Shown: positions 30,883 through 40,761 of the stretch, one piece after another
How the letters are laid out: every line of letters starts with the position of its first letter
Numbering within the stretch: the stretch's first letter is position 1
DNA from: a virus
Length of the DNA: 49,260 nt
Reading direction: 5' to 3' (one strand)
IMG/VR virus record: IMGVR_UViG_3300033149_001239
Location: 1 to 49,260 of that record
The notes under the pieces: generated by a model
The model's input: the letters and a program-made list of their open reading frames with translations, nothing else
Database searches by the model: none
Told to the model about the DNA's origin: nothing
Program-made: the position numbers and the translations under genes

Positions 30883-31695
30883 TTATTTTGGTGCTCCTGT
30901 AACTGCAGCAGTATTTCCAAGATATGCATTATAAGGATTAGAGTATGCGTTTATATATTGTTGGTTTTGAAACAACATATTATTCTGAGCCTCACTCAAA
31001 CTTCTTTTGTATACTCTAAAGTCTTTGTTGGTCATAGCAGCAATCGCAGTAGGGTCATAAGTTGCTCCTGTCCCTGCTTTTGCAAATGCATCCGCATCTA
31101 TATTATCAATTTGACCAACTGCCGCTCTTTGTGCTGAAGTGTTTTGACCATATAAAGGAACAAACGCTGCTGCTTGTTGTGCGGTGTTCATAATACCCTG
31201 AATACCTTGTTGCTTAGCCATCTCTGCTGCTCTCTGAGCATCAGCCGCTTTTTGTTGATTACCTGCTACCTCTTCTAAATCTAATGCTACATCTAAATCT
31301 CTTAGCCTTGAATCTTCTTCTATAATAGCGTTTTCAATGTTTGTCATTTCATCAGCCATAGCACCTCTTACCTGTGCTTGACCTGCTTGTTGTGCAGCAT
31401 AAACTCTACCTGCAGAAGCAGCCGAGCCTCTTTCACTTTCGATACCTGCTTGAGTTGCCATAGCACCTTGTACCAATAAAGCCTCACGCTCATTATCATA
31501 AGCTTCTTTTTTAATAGACATTTGCTCCGCAAAATTTACATCGAGTTTTCCTCTTGCTTCTGCCATTGCTTTGTCTGCATCAATTTCTGCTTGTTGTTGA
31601 GCCTTTCTTTGTTTACTTGCTTGAGAGAAGGATACCGCAGTAGTTCCTATGGATACTGCTAAACCTGCTGCTGCTATTGCCGTTGCTGCTGCCAT
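30883..31695 (-). CDS. Ala/Gln-rich internal virion protein, gp14-like position (270 aa)
   Basis: An N-terminal small-residue hydrophobic segment (MAAATAIAAAGLAVSIGTTA) could insert in membrane. A long Ala/Gln/Glu coiled coil follows (QASKQRKAQQQAEIDADKAM to about 175), then a Tyr/Asn-rich end (QYINAYSNPYNAYLG). This build is typical of the first internal protein of podoviruses, which is ejected into the outer membrane. It starts 3 bases after the acetyltransferase stop. Confidence 0.7.
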   Translation of the reverse strand: MAAATAIAAAGLAVSIGTTAVSFSQASKQRKAQQQAEIDADKAMAEARGKLDVNFAEQMSIKKEAYDNEREALLVQGAMATQAGIESERGSAASAGRVYAAQQAGQAQVRGAMADEMTNIENAIIEEDSRLRDLDVALDLEEVAGNQQKAADAQRAAEMAKQQGIQGIMNTAQQAAAFVPLYGQNTSAQRAAVGQIDNIDADAFAKAGTGATYDPTAIAAMTNKDFRVYKRSLSEAQNNMLFQNQQYINAYSNPYNAYLGNTAAVTGAPK

Positions 31696-31698
31696 AAT

Positions 31699-32112
31699 TT
31701 ATAAATTTTTTATCATTTCATAAGTATTAGAATCTCCTTTAACATATCCCAATGATTCAAAAGTGCCCATTAAAGATTTATGTTTTAACAAAGAGTAGCA
31801 ATATTTAGCACCATTTCTTTTACTTACATTTGTTAACGTTTCAATTAACAAACCCATAGCATTTTTCCTATGTGGTTTTTTTCTATATTTTTTACTTGAC
31901 ACCATAAACTCTATAAGACTTACATTCGAATTAGTTATGTATATAAAACCTGCACAAATTGGTGTTCCGTCAGGGTCTAATACCATCATCCCACCTGTTC
32001 CTTCTTGAGGTAGAAAGTCTTTTGGAGGAGGTGTCCATCCCCAATCTTTCCACCAATCTACAAGGATGGTGTCATAATCATCTGAATTAAGTGGTCTTAT
32101 ATCAAATATCAT
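31699..32112 (-). CDS. GNAT-family N-acetyltransferase-like protein (137 aa)
   Basis: GNAT layout: IRPLNSDDYDTILVDWWKDW at the start, strands around GGMMVLDPDGTPICAGFIYI (40-59), VSLIEFMVSSKKYRKK (63-78), the acetyl-CoA-loop region RKKPHRKNAMGLLIETLTNV (the usual Q/R-x-x-G-x-G/A is replaced by R-K-N-A-M-G), then YCYSLLKHKSLMGTFESLGY (105-124), matching the closing L-x-x-x-x-G-F/Y. Such genes recur among tail genes of marine podoviruses; substrate unknown. Confidence 0.75.
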   Translation of the reverse strand: MIFDIRPLNSDDYDTILVDWWKDWGWTPPPKDFLPQEGTGGMMVLDPDGTPICAGFIYITNSNVSLIEFMVSSKKYRKKPHRKNAMGLLIETLTNVSKRNGAKYCYSLLKHKSLMGTFESLGYVKGDSNTYEMIKNL

Positions 32113-32119
32113 TCAACAA

Positions 32120-32127
32120 CAAAGATA
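32120..32127 (-). promoter_or_regulatory. Promoter -7 box upstream of the acetyltransferase gene
   Basis: TATCTTTG on the minus strand, 8 bases before the ATG at 32112, which would give a leaderless or near-leaderless transcript. No TTG at -33. It sits in one of the few gaps of the late block. Confidence 0.4.
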
Positions 32128-32133
32128 AGAAAT

Positions 32134-32955
32134 TTAAGGGAATGATTTCATTACTTCGCTTTCTACTGAAAACAATTCTACCTTATCTGTATTATTATTA
32201 GTTAATGTGAATACACCATAGTGTCCAAGTATTCCGTGAGACTCAGCAACTGAGTTTTTTATATATAAAATATATTCAGTTGTGCTTGGAGCAGGAACAC
32301 CTATTGAGTTGTCTACAACTATATTATTTATACCTGCAGGAAAGTCTTGATTGACTTCAATTATTCTACCTAATAACGTTGGTAAAGGTGCACCAAAATA
32401 AAGCATATCACCATCATTGTTTAGTGGAGAACCTACAGATATTATACTACCTATAGGCATAGTTACAGGAAAAGAAACAGTTGTTGTTGAACCTGTTACA
32501 ACAATGTCTGCACTTGTACCTATACCATTTAGAGAACGTAAAGCATACTCGCTTAACTGAGCAGGTGTTGTTCCGTTGTTTCTAACAAAAGCAAAATAAG
32601 CACCTTCTTTTTCTTCGTACCAATCTTTTAATATAAAGCCATCATCTTGTTGGTCACTAACTAATATTGTACCCCAACTATCATCTCCCTCTAAGTTTAT
32701 TGTTTTAAAAAGTTTATTTTCTAAGGGTATGTCATTAAATACAGATTGCATTATAGATGGATAGTTTACACCATAGTATCTATTTCTTACAGGGTTTGTA
32801 TTATGTCGATAAAGATTGCCTCCCTTAAACGTATAGAAATAATTATTCATACCAATCATCCAATCCGGATAATATGAATAAAAAGATGGAAATCCTTTAA
32901 CTCCATTATCATAGGTTAATGTGTATATCGTATCCTTATTTACTTGATTACTCAT
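32134..32955 (-). CDS. Putative tail protein (273 aa)
   Basis: All-beta-looking sequence with many aromatic residues early on (SFYSYYPDWMIGMNNYFYTF, about 24-43), then strands with Val/Ile and Gly turns (IVVTGSTTTVSFPVTMPIGS). Aromatic-rich receptor- or nozzle-associated proteins have this look. Eleven bases separate it from the upstream Cys-rich tail protein. No family recognised; structural role inferred from position. Confidence 0.6.
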   Translation of the reverse strand: MSNQVNKDTIYTLTYDNGVKGFPSFYSYYPDWMIGMNNYFYTFKGGNLYRHNTNPVRNRYYGVNYPSIMQSVFNDIPLENKLFKTINLEGDDSWGTILVSDQQDDGFILKDWYEEKEGAYFAFVRNNGTTPAQLSEYALRSLNGIGTSADIVVTGSTTTVSFPVTMPIGSIISVGSPLNNDGDMLYFGAPLPTLLGRIIEVNQDFPAGINNIVVDNSIGVPAPSTTEYILYIKNSVAESHGILGHYGVFTLTNNNTDKVELFSVESEVMKSFP

Positions 32956-32965
32956 ATTTTATATT

Positions 32966-34123
32966 TTATGGACAGTGCACTGTGTCATCACAGGCTCTGC
33001 TTATTGGACTTACTTGTTGTGCATTTGTTGTTGTGCCTGTAAAAGATGTTATTGTACCACAATAAACCGTTTGCTCAACCTCTTGAGTTACTGCGTTTAT
33101 TCTCTTGTATTGAATAACTTCATTAAGAACATTACTATTAAACCTGTCATTCATAGTCCAATTTTGTCCTGTAGTACAATCAGTTAAAGTAATCCTTCCA
33201 CATAAGCTTGTTTCTTTTTGTGTAACAACTCCACTTTCTACTTTGTATACATAACCTGTAGGGTGTAAATACCATCCATCATTTACTGATACTGCACCAT
33301 TTTTATCTGCAAAAATATAATCGTGAATATTTACGTTGTTTTGAGTTGTGCCGCTTACGGGAACGTGATAAACATACTCGTCTAAAATTTCAGCACAAAC
33401 TAATTCTTTACTCGAATTATAACCTGCAAGAAGTCGAGGTATTTCTACAGGACACTTAACATCAATATTCCAAGCAGTACCTCCACAAGGACCTATCACC
33501 TCTACGTTTACAACGGTAGGGGATGGATTAGGTTTTGGTATAACCATAACACAATCACCCGGAGCACTTGAGGTTAGTTGGTTTTGAGGTGCATTTATAA
33601 TTACAGTCTCATTGTTCCCTGTATTAACAAATGAGTTGTTGGAGTATTCATAAACATCAAGATTATAAGTACCCTCTATTGCACCGCCACAACCACTTTG
33701 ACTTCCTGTTGAACCTATGAATGTTGGAACTGCCGCAGTTCCTGACTGTAACAACCCAAAATTCGGTGAACTTAATTTATTATAAGAAGTACCATCATAA
33801 ATAACTCTAATACCGTCAGGTACATTTACGGGGTCAAACGTTATAACTATAGCACCCGTATCTGTAGAAGTACCTCCTGTGTCTACATCTAATCTGTAAA
33901 TACCTTCACCACCTGATGCTGCTATTGAAGTTCCGCAAGGAGTAGCACAAGTAGGGCAAAGTTGAGGAGGTAATAATTCAAAAACATTACCAAAAGGAAC
34001 TTGCTCTCTTGAAACCACACCGTCTGAATAAAAAGCAGCAGGTGCATAATTACTCAATGTAGGGTCTGTGTATACTGCAGTTGAGTTACTTAATGTTGTT
34101 CCGTCTATGTAATATATTGCCAT
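32966..34123 (-). CDS. Cys-rich putative tail appendage protein (385 aa)
   Basis: Mostly beta-type, Ser/Thr/Gly/Asn-rich sequence with well over a dozen cysteines. These include CPTCATPCGTS (37-47), SGCGG, GPCGGT, KCPVEIP, LCGRITLTDCTTG and a C-terminal RACDDTVHCP. The pattern suggests an extracellular fibre or adhesin stabilised by disulfides or metal. The C-terminal half has strand-turn repeats (GCYVYKVESG-like). It follows the nozzle-like protein closely. No family recognised; appendage role inferred. Confidence 0.6.
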   Translation of the reverse strand: MAIYYIDGTTLSNSTAVYTDPTLSNYAPAAFYSDGVVSREQVPFGNVFELLPPQLCPTCATPCGTSIAASGGEGIYRLDVDTGGTSTDTGAIVITFDPVNVPDGIRVIYDGTSYNKLSSPNFGLLQSGTAAVPTFIGSTGSQSGCGGAIEGTYNLDVYEYSNNSFVNTGNNETVIINAPQNQLTSSAPGDCVMVIPKPNPSPTVVNVEVIGPCGGTAWNIDVKCPVEIPRLLAGYNSSKELVCAEILDEYVYHVPVSGTTQNNVNIHDYIFADKNGAVSVNDGWYLHPTGYVYKVESGVVTQKETSLCGRITLTDCTTGQNWTMNDRFNSNVLNEVIQYKRINAVTQEVEQTVYCGTITSFTGTTTNAQQVSPISRACDDTVHCP

Positions 34124-34134
34124 AATATTTAATT

Positions 34135-37100
34135 TTAATCAGGTGATTCGTTACAACCACAACAAGCATCTAATAGGTCGTTACCTTTACATAAATCTAT
34201 TGCAGTTGGTTTTCTTAAATCCCACACTAAATACAAATAATCTCCATCACTACCACCCGGCATTGTAAATTCACTTTGATAAATATTTGGCTGACCTGAA
34301 GTGTCAGTAGTCAAAGTAGTACACTGTGGTATTAAAGCAGCTATTGATTGAGGTGTGTTTGCAAAGTTATCAGCAGTTCTCAGATATCTAAATTTATTAG
34401 TGTTGTTATCCCAAACTGCAGTATCTGTAACAAACTTGTTCCATAACATTTTCACAGTAGAACCTGTTGTTGGAATTGCTCCATTACCTTGTTGACCTGA
34501 AACTACATTATAATAACTAACTACAGGGTTTCCTGCACCTGAGTCAAACTGAACTAATGTAGATGTTAAAGGAGAAACAAAACCTCCGTCAATGTATCTA
34601 AATTGAGTATGAATATCCAACCCTGATTCATTTGCACTTGTAGCAACAACCTCTATAACAGTTATTGTTTTTGCATCAGGACAAGGAACATTTAGAGTTA
34701 AGGTTACTGCATTAGTAGGTCTTATTGTTACATTGATTTCGGTAACTGCAATTACATCTTTTTGAATAACCACACTTCCGCTTGAATTCTCATTAGACAC
34801 AGTTGTGGTGTTACCATTATATTCAATAATAACATCAAACGTTCCACTGATTTGAGCAACATCCCAAACTATTTCAACAGGTCCTATAACTTCTCCCATC
34901 TCAAAACAAGCATCAAAATCTTGTGTGGCAAGAATTGTAAGTTGTTGTGATACACCACAAGCTACACATTCTTTATCTATAGGAATTAAATCTTTATTTG
35001 AATTTAAAACATACTCATTCATATAAGGGTCAAACCCTCCCAACTTTTGAGTTTCAAATTGTGTATTAAATAAATCCCTAAACCAAGTTCGCATACCATA
35101 TCCTGATATAGTTTCAAGGCTATCGTTTTGGTAGCTTGTTCCACTTAGTTTTAAAACTGCACCACGTTTTGCATCAGTAAAGTATTTATCAGGACCCCAT
35201 TGAGCAAAGCTTTCGGGGTTATGACTAATACCAAATTCTTCTATTCTCGCTATTTGAGTTCCTAAAACCTCAGGTACTGACTGTAGTAAATTACCTGCAC
35301 CTGCATCTGACAATAAATTTTTTCCCTGAAGAACATAAGATATCTTGTCTTCTTGTAATGTTAGTACATCGGTCTCTCTTGCAAATAGTTTTTGAATAGG
35401 TCCAAATGATTCCTCTAAAGCTTTAAAGTTTAGCAATCCTGTATTAAACTCATTAAGTCTATTTACATTTGATTCATCATTGTAAATACCACTGTAAGTA
35501 ATGTCTGCTCCTCTTCGAACTCTTGAATAATCTATAGCTTCCGTAGAAGTTACTCTGTTACCAAGTTTAAAATCCTTGCCAATTACACTGTCTCTAATTT
35601 TATAGCTTTCAACACCATTTCCAAACGCATAACAATTAAAAAACTTTGAATCAATTATTGCAGGTTGATTAGCCGACATAACTTGGTTTTGGATATTACC
35701 CAAATGTGTACCTGCCGGTATTGGAGTTGAACCTATATTTATATCTGTTGGGTCAAACGGGGGTGTTGAAGGGTTTATACTAACACTACCACATTCTGCA
35801 GCTAATGTTATTGTAGTTCCTGAACCTGCTGAATTACCCGTAACTAAAACTTGTTGAGGTGCTCCGTTAATATCAATGTAGTCAAATACTACATCGTTTA
35901 TATCATCATTCTCTATTGTGTAATTACATATGTTATTTCCTCTAATAACATCAAACGTTTCTGAACCTTCATACCAAATATCCGGTGCTGAATCAAGTGG
36001 CTCACTTTCAAAAACACAAGTATTCTCTGCTCTAAAAACAGTAATACAAACTTTTAAAGATGACCTTCTTTTCTTTGTGCTACCACAGGCTCTTGTACCT
36101 CTTGTTTGAAAAAACAATTGATTTGTAGTTGGGTTTCTATAAAACCCAAAATATACTGTACATAAATCTTGAGGAAGACTTCCTGTAGTTGTACCTACAT
36201 AATCTGTATCAAAATCACAACCACTTCCCGGATTACCAATACTACTAACACCAAGTGCTAATACATCTTTTATATTATCTCCTTCAAACCATTCTTGAAA
36301 ATTATCATAATCTTGAGAGGCAACTGCAGTTTTTTCTAAGTTCCATCTTCTACCCTCACATTTATTACCCGAACCTCTTCTTTTAACCTCTATTTCAAAA
36401 GTGATTCTTGAGTTTGCAGGAATCGTGTAATCTGTTTGTGTAGAACCGGGAATGTTGGGGTCCGGTTGAGGTAAACTTACTGTATAATTAACTTGTGGGT
36501 AACTTCCTGAACTCTTTCTCGTAGAACTTTTACAACCATAATCTATAATAGCATTCTCTCCCTGTTGAACCGAAAAAGAATTAGCTTTAATCTTCATATA
36601 AGTTCCTGAAGGAATAGGAAGATTAGTAGTTGGGTCTGCCTCAGATGCTACTTCTATAAAATCTTTTTGCTTAGCATCTTTTTCAAGAACAGTAGCAAAA
36701 ACACATCCCGAAGTTGCACCATCAACATCTCTCTTTACAATTAATCTTTGACCCTCTGTAATCTTTTGAGAGTTCTCTCCTTGAAGTAAAAAGTAAGTTT
36801 GACTGTCTTGTGGGTCAGTAAAGAATATACTTGAATAAATTGTTTCGTATGTTTCTCTATCAGGTTTTATAGCAAACTTATAATTTGTTGCCCAAAACGG
36901 AGCAATTTGTGTTGTTGGTATATTAATAAATATACTGTTAGCGGTATCAGAGTCGTCACAAGAAAAATGAGTTGTATTATATTGGCTAACTAATGCAGGG
37001 GTTGAACGATTAAACTCATCCATATAAATAATACCAACCTCATATCCTCTGTTACTATGTAGGCTTTCTCCCGAACCTAATTTATTATACAAAAGTTCTA

Positions 37101-38784
37101 CGTCAACTGCTTTAAAATATTCAGTTGTTATACTTGTAGGTGCTACAATATCAGGTGAAGCATATTGAGCAGCAGGAAATCTAAATTTAACAATATTAGA
37201 ACCCGGATTCACATCAAGCTGAATTGCTTGTTCTATTACACTTATACCACTTTGATATATTAACTCTGTTCCATCTAAATCGGGTTTAAATAATCTGTTG
37301 AAAGCATCAGTCATTGTGCTACCATCATCTCGGGTAGCCATAGGTTGAATATTACCACCGGGTAATGAAGTACCTAATTGACCTAATGTAATACTACTTA
37401 TTCCCCATTCATACACACTTGCATAATCTTGTTGTAACAAGAACGTATATTGAAATAGTAGTTCTTCATTTGTTTCAACAGGTGTTGTTCCACCACTAAA
37501 GGATGCGTGTTCAAATGTACATAACACTGTTATTGTAGCACCCTCTACTAAATCAACTCCTTGAAAATCATATTCTAAACCTGCATCGTTAATTGTTTGA
37601 GAACCATCTATTGTATAGTTAACGTTAAACGAATCTCCCTCAACATCTGTGTCATCAAAAGATTCTCGAACCGCTTCGGTTGTATAGTCAAGTCTAACAG
37701 GATTACCATCATTGGTAATCATATCATATCCTTCAACATAGTTACCATACATAATTCTATTACCCATCAAAGTCTGTGCTTTGGCAAGTAAAGGAACGTT
37801 GTCATAAAGTCTTAATACCTCAGCTTCAGGTAATATTGTAAAAATTTTACTATTAGTAAAAGAATATGTTACATCCTGAAAGTCTGAATAGCCTTGGTCG
37901 TTTTTATTAAGTTTTTCAATAATTTTTATTACAGGACTATTCGCTTCTTTAAACAAAAGGTCAACTCCTTTTACTAAAGGTCCACCCGTATTAAACGTAA
38001 CTAAAGCCGTGTTATAAATATTAACCACACCTTCATTAAGATAACTTTCACCGGAGAACATAAAAGGACCCGGATTAAAAGCAGGTGGTGTAAATTGTGA
38101 TGTTGCTGAATACTCATCATCATCATATTTATATCTATACCCAAAACAAATAAACCTTTCTTCTAAAAAGTTTTCTTGACTACCCGTTTGCAACAAGAGA
38201 ATATCAGGTGCATTAGTAGGGGGTTTTTTAATTACTAATATGTCTTCTGCAGGAAATCCATCTACCCCACTTGCATCAGGGTTTGCATAATTTTTTTGTA
38301 CATTTATCTTTCTTGGAGGATTATAATTATCTGTAAAAAATAACAAGTTTTCTACCTTGTCAACTCCTGTAAATAAATAATCATCATTAAAGTTTAATGT
38401 AGTATCTACACCACCACCATCGTCTTTACTAATAACGTGGTATACAACTATATTATTATTTGAATTCCAAGAAACTATTAAGTCCAACTTACCTGTGTTG
38501 CTATCAGTAAACGCAGGGTCGTGTATCATCCAATAAATGGTTTCAAAAGCACCATCTTCAAAAGCACCTATACATTTGGCTTGAGCAGATAACGCAACAC
38601 CATCAACTTGAATATTGGTTATTAACAGATTACCCTTTGAGTTTTCTATAACCCCTATTTCAGCACCTTCCGTTGAACCCATACGAACATTTAATGCATC
38701 AATGTACTCCCCGTTTGGAACGAGTCGCTCATCAACCATTTTGTTCATTTTACCTTGGGTAAAGTTTCTTGTTATATTCGCCAT
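34135..38784 (-). CDS. Tail nozzle / stabilization-type protein with long insertions (1549 aa)
   Basis: The N-terminus (MANITRNFTQGKMNKMVDER, then LVPNGEYIDALNVRMG) matches how P22 gp10-like and crAss-type tail stabilization or nozzle proteins begin: a short basic start, L-x-P-x-G-E-Y and a beta propeller-like set of strands. The protein is about twice the usual length and contains Cys-bearing beta domains from about residue 760 onward, with a terminal DACCGCNE cluster. It likely builds the distal tail tube and carries adhesive or capping domains. It comes directly after the adaptor gene (one base apart) and before the Cys-rich appendage gene. Confidence 0.7.
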   Translation of the reverse strand: MANITRNFTQGKMNKMVDERLVPNGEYIDALNVRMGSTEGAEIGVIENSKGNLLITNIQVDGVALSAQAKCIGAFEDGAFETIYWMIHDPAFTDSNTGKLDLIVSWNSNNNIVVYHVISKDDGGGVDTTLNFNDDYLFTGVDKVENLLFFTDNYNPPRKINVQKNYANPDASGVDGFPAEDILVIKKPPTNAPDILLLQTGSQENFLEERFICFGYRYKYDDDEYSATSQFTPPAFNPGPFMFSGESYLNEGVVNIYNTALVTFNTGGPLVKGVDLLFKEANSPVIKIIEKLNKNDQGYSDFQDVTYSFTNSKIFTILPEAEVLRLYDNVPLLAKAQTLMGNRIMYGNYVEGYDMITNDGNPVRLDYTTEAVRESFDDTDVEGDSFNVNYTIDGSQTINDAGLEYDFQGVDLVEGATITVLCTFEHASFSGGTTPVETNEELLFQYTFLLQQDYASVYEWGISSITLGQLGTSLPGGNIQPMATRDDGSTMTDAFNRLFKPDLDGTELIYQSGISVIEQAIQLDVNPGSNIVKFRFPAAQYASPDIVAPTSITTEYFKAVDVELLYNKLGSGESLHSNRGYEVGIIYMDEFNRSTPALVSQYNTTHFSCDDSDTANSIFINIPTTQIAPFWATNYKFAIKPDRETYETIYSSIFFTDPQDSQTYFLLQGENSQKITEGQRLIVKRDVDGATSGCVFATVLEKDAKQKDFIEVASEADPTTNLPIPSGTYMKIKANSFSVQQGENAIIDYGCKSSTRKSSGSYPQVNYTVSLPQPDPNIPGSTQTDYTIPANSRITFEIEVKRRGSGNKCEGRRWNLEKTAVASQDYDNFQEWFEGDNIKDVLALGVSSIGNPGSGCDFDTDYVGTTTGSLPQDLCTVYFGFYRNPTTNQLFFQTRGTRACGSTKKRRSSLKVCITVFRAENTCVFESEPLDSAPDIWYEGSETFDVIRGNNICNYTIENDDINDVVFDYIDINGAPQQVLVTGNSAGSGTTITLAAECGSVSINPSTPPFDPTDINIGSTPIPAGTHLGNIQNQVMSANQPAIIDSKFFNCYAFGNGVESYKIRDSVIGKDFKLGNRVTSTEAIDYSRVRRGADITYSGIYNDESNVNRLNEFNTGLLNFKALEESFGPIQKLFARETDVLTLQEDKISYVLQGKNLLSDAGAGNLLQSVPEVLGTQIARIEEFGISHNPESFAQWGPDKYFTDAKRGAVLKLSGTSYQNDSLETISGYGMRTWFRDLFNTQFETQKLGGFDPYMNEYVLNSNKDLIPIDKECVACGVSQQLTILATQDFDACFEMGEVIGPVEIVWDVAQISGTFDVIIEYNGNTTTVSNENSSGSVVIQKDVIAVTEINVTIRPTNAVTLTLNVPCPDAKTITVIEVVATSANESGLDIHTQFRYIDGGFVSPLTSTLVQFDSGAGNPVVSYYNVVSGQQGNGAIPTTGSTVKMLWNKFVTDTAVWDNNTNKFRYLRTADNFANTPQSIAALIPQCTTLTTDTSGQPNIYQSEFTMPGGSDGDYLYLVWDLRKPTAIDLCKGNDLLDACCGCNESPD

Positions 38785-38785
38785 A

Positions 38786-39709
38786 TTATTTTAGCCACTT
38801 ATCTCTACCCCTTAAGTTTTGTAATAGTCTTCCGGGATGTATGTTACTAATTCTAATTTTTGCATTTCTTAAAAGTGCAGCTTTACGCTTTCTCTTTCTT
38901 GCAACAATATATTCTTGAGTATTAAGTTTAGTGCTAAGTATTGCAAACTCAATGTATGCATAAATAAACTCTTCAAATAATTTATTCACTGTAACTAAAC
39001 TGTCATCACCATTCTCCATACCATCAGAAACATATTCAAGAACACATAACTCACCTGCCATACCTGAACTGAAATTAATTACACCTGCTTTTGGGTTAAT
39101 TTTAAAAGTAGGATTAGCGTTTGCAGTCTCTGTATTTAAACCATAACGAGCACCAATTCCATATTCAAAGTACCAAGCACCATCCACACAATGACCTGCT
39201 TTTCCATAATACTCTGAGTTTTGATTTAAGTATATGCTTTGTTTAGTTCCTTTTATTCTGTCGTAATCTAAATCCGAATATTGTGGAGACAAAGCGTTAC
39301 CGTCTAAGTCAAACAATATCCTACATTCATTATCCTGTAGATAAGCACCGGACCAATTAGTCTGAATGTTTTCTGTTAAAGGCATTAACAACCCATCTCT
39401 ATACAAAGAGATTCTCACCCAATTAACGTAGTCTGATGGAAGAACATATCTTAATGTGTCACAGACACTTAGTTCTAATATTTTTATTTCTTTAAATGCA
39501 TCGTAGTTTAATTCTTGAATTGCTCTTTTTGCGTGAAACAAAACTTTAAACCTTTCTTCGTTGTTTACCAAGTTATGATTCCCTGCATACATTAACATAA
39601 AATTGTTAACTATATCTTCAAGAGAGACATATTGATATGAACCCCAATTTGCATTTTCAGGAGGTAGTCCCCCATTTTCATAATACTGATATTGTGATAT
39701 ATAACTCAT
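38786..39709 (-). CDS. Tail adaptor / tubular A-like protein (307 aa)
   Basis: Helical first part (ERFKVLFHAKRAIQELNYDA, 48-67), then a beta region (LELSVCDTLRYVLPSDYVNW, MPLTENIQTNWSG), and a basic helical end (ARKRKRKAALLRNAKIRISN). The arrangement, including V-L-P-x-D-Y, is that of gp11-type adaptor proteins of podoviruses, which join portal to nozzle. It lies between the ring-type protein and the nozzle gene with gaps of two and one bases. Confidence 0.65.
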   Translation of the reverse strand: MSYISQYQYYENGGLPPENANWGSYQYVSLEDIVNNFMLMYAGNHNLVNNEERFKVLFHAKRAIQELNYDAFKEIKILELSVCDTLRYVLPSDYVNWVRISLYRDGLLMPLTENIQTNWSGAYLQDNECRILFDLDGNALSPQYSDLDYDRIKGTKQSIYLNQNSEYYGKAGHCVDGAWYFEYGIGARYGLNTETANANPTFKINPKAGVINFSSGMAGELCVLEYVSDGMENGDDSLVTVNKLFEEFIYAYIEFAILSTKLNTQEYIVARKRKRKAALLRNAKIRISNIHPGRLLQNLRGRDKWLK

Positions 39710-39711
39710 AA

Positions 39712-40677
39712 TTATTTCTCTTCTTGGTTATTGGCTTGTTCTTCAGCCTGAGCGAATTGAACTGCACCTATTTCTCTTATAGACATACCTGCATATTGCA
39801 GTATTTTATTTATTAAATTAACCTCATCATCGTTTGGTAATTCAAAATCCTGATAATCAGAAGCACTCTCATCAAACGAAGGTTCTCCATTAATCAATGT
39901 AACGTATGTCCAATTTGGTGTATAAGGGAACCTTATGTATTGACATACAACTTGACCCGGGTTACTTATGGTATAAGGGAACATATCGCCCACCAATGCC
40001 TCTTGCGTATAAGCAGGGTATGTTAGGTTAGGAGATGTAAGAATAGAGTTGTTAAGCATAGTTATTTTACTATGTGTAACTTTCTCTGCTTCTTTTACAG
40101 TTCTTCCTTTATAAACAGTATACTGAAGAGGAAAAGTGTTTACTACATTTGGAGCAACAGTAAGTTCTGTTCCCGTTGTGTTTATTGCAGTTACAACTAA
40201 ATTGTAAGCAACGTTTCCTATTTCTACACCAACTATATCTCCTATCTCTACACCATCTGCATTAAAGTCTGCCGATGCATCTACTATTTTATTTTGACCA
40301 CCAACATTACTTGTAGTGGTTCCACTTACAACTACCTTGTTGTTAATAAGCATTTTATTAATTAGGTAGTAATCATTATTAGTGGTCAATAGAGATGGTA
40401 AAAAATACCCATTAGTCTTTACAACACTTTGAGTTAAAGGTAGAGTTTCAGAAAATGTATCAATAACCTCCTCTAATCCTTTGGTAATATCAGCATAACC
40501 CGTACCTGATTTACGAGCATTCTCTTTGTTAATCTGATAGTTGTAAGAATAAAAATAATCTTCAAATAAATCTAACTGTGCTTGTTTTGCAAATAAGTTA
40601 AAATCCGATGGGGATATATATCCGTAGTTATTCTTATTCAGTACCGACATTACTGTTTGTCTAACTGAATTTATCAT
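39712..40677 (-). CDS. Putative portal-ring / head-completion protein (321 aa)
   Basis: An N-terminal helix set (RQTVMSVLNKNNYGYISPSD, FNLFAKQAQLDLFEDYFY) is followed by a beta-rich middle (GDIVGVEIGNVAYNLVVTAI) and an acidic C-terminal helix ending in Gln/Glu. Location between the head proteins and the adaptor, with its own -7 box at 40694, suits a ring protein that closes the portal. No sequence motif proves it. Confidence 0.6.
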   Translation of the reverse strand: MINSVRQTVMSVLNKNNYGYISPSDFNLFAKQAQLDLFEDYFYSYNYQINKENARKSGTGYADITKGLEEVIDTFSETLPLTQSVVKTNGYFLPSLLTTNNDYYLINKMLINNKVVVSGTTTSNVGGQNKIVDASADFNADGVEIGDIVGVEIGNVAYNLVVTAINTTGTELTVAPNVVNTFPLQYTVYKGRTVKEAEKVTHSKITMLNNSILTSPNLTYPAYTQEALVGDMFPYTISNPGQVVCQYIRFPYTPNWTYVTLINGEPSFDESASDYQDFELPNDDEVNLINKILQYAGMSIREIGAVQFAQAEEQANNQEEK

Positions 40678-40693
40678 CTGTCATTCTTTTCTA

Positions 40694-40701
40694 CAAAGAT
40701 A
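40694..40701 (-). promoter_or_regulatory. Promoter -7 box restarting transcription for the tail genes
   Basis: TATCTTTG on the minus strand, 16 bases before the ATG at 40677 and directly after the terminator at 40705-40737. No clear TTG at -33. Confidence 0.5.
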
Positions 40702-40704
40702 ATG

Positions 40705-40737
40705 AAAAAAAAAGAGGAGTCAGAAAACTGACCCCTC
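40705..40737 (-). terminator. Rho-independent terminator between head and tail genes
   Basis: In minus-strand RNA, GAGGGGUCAG (40737-40728) pairs fully with CUGACUCCUC (40723-40714), one G-U pair, around UUUU, followed by nine U (plus-strand A run 40705-40713). It ends the unit that includes the 40762 gene. Confidence 0.85.
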
Positions 40738-40761
40738 TCTTAGAATAAGTGATTATTAATA

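Noticed and set aside
39456-39468. GTGTC-ACA-GACAC as a degenerate palindrome copy
   Set aside because: Shares only 5-bp arms and lacks the TTCAAA centre; likely chance inside the adaptor gene.
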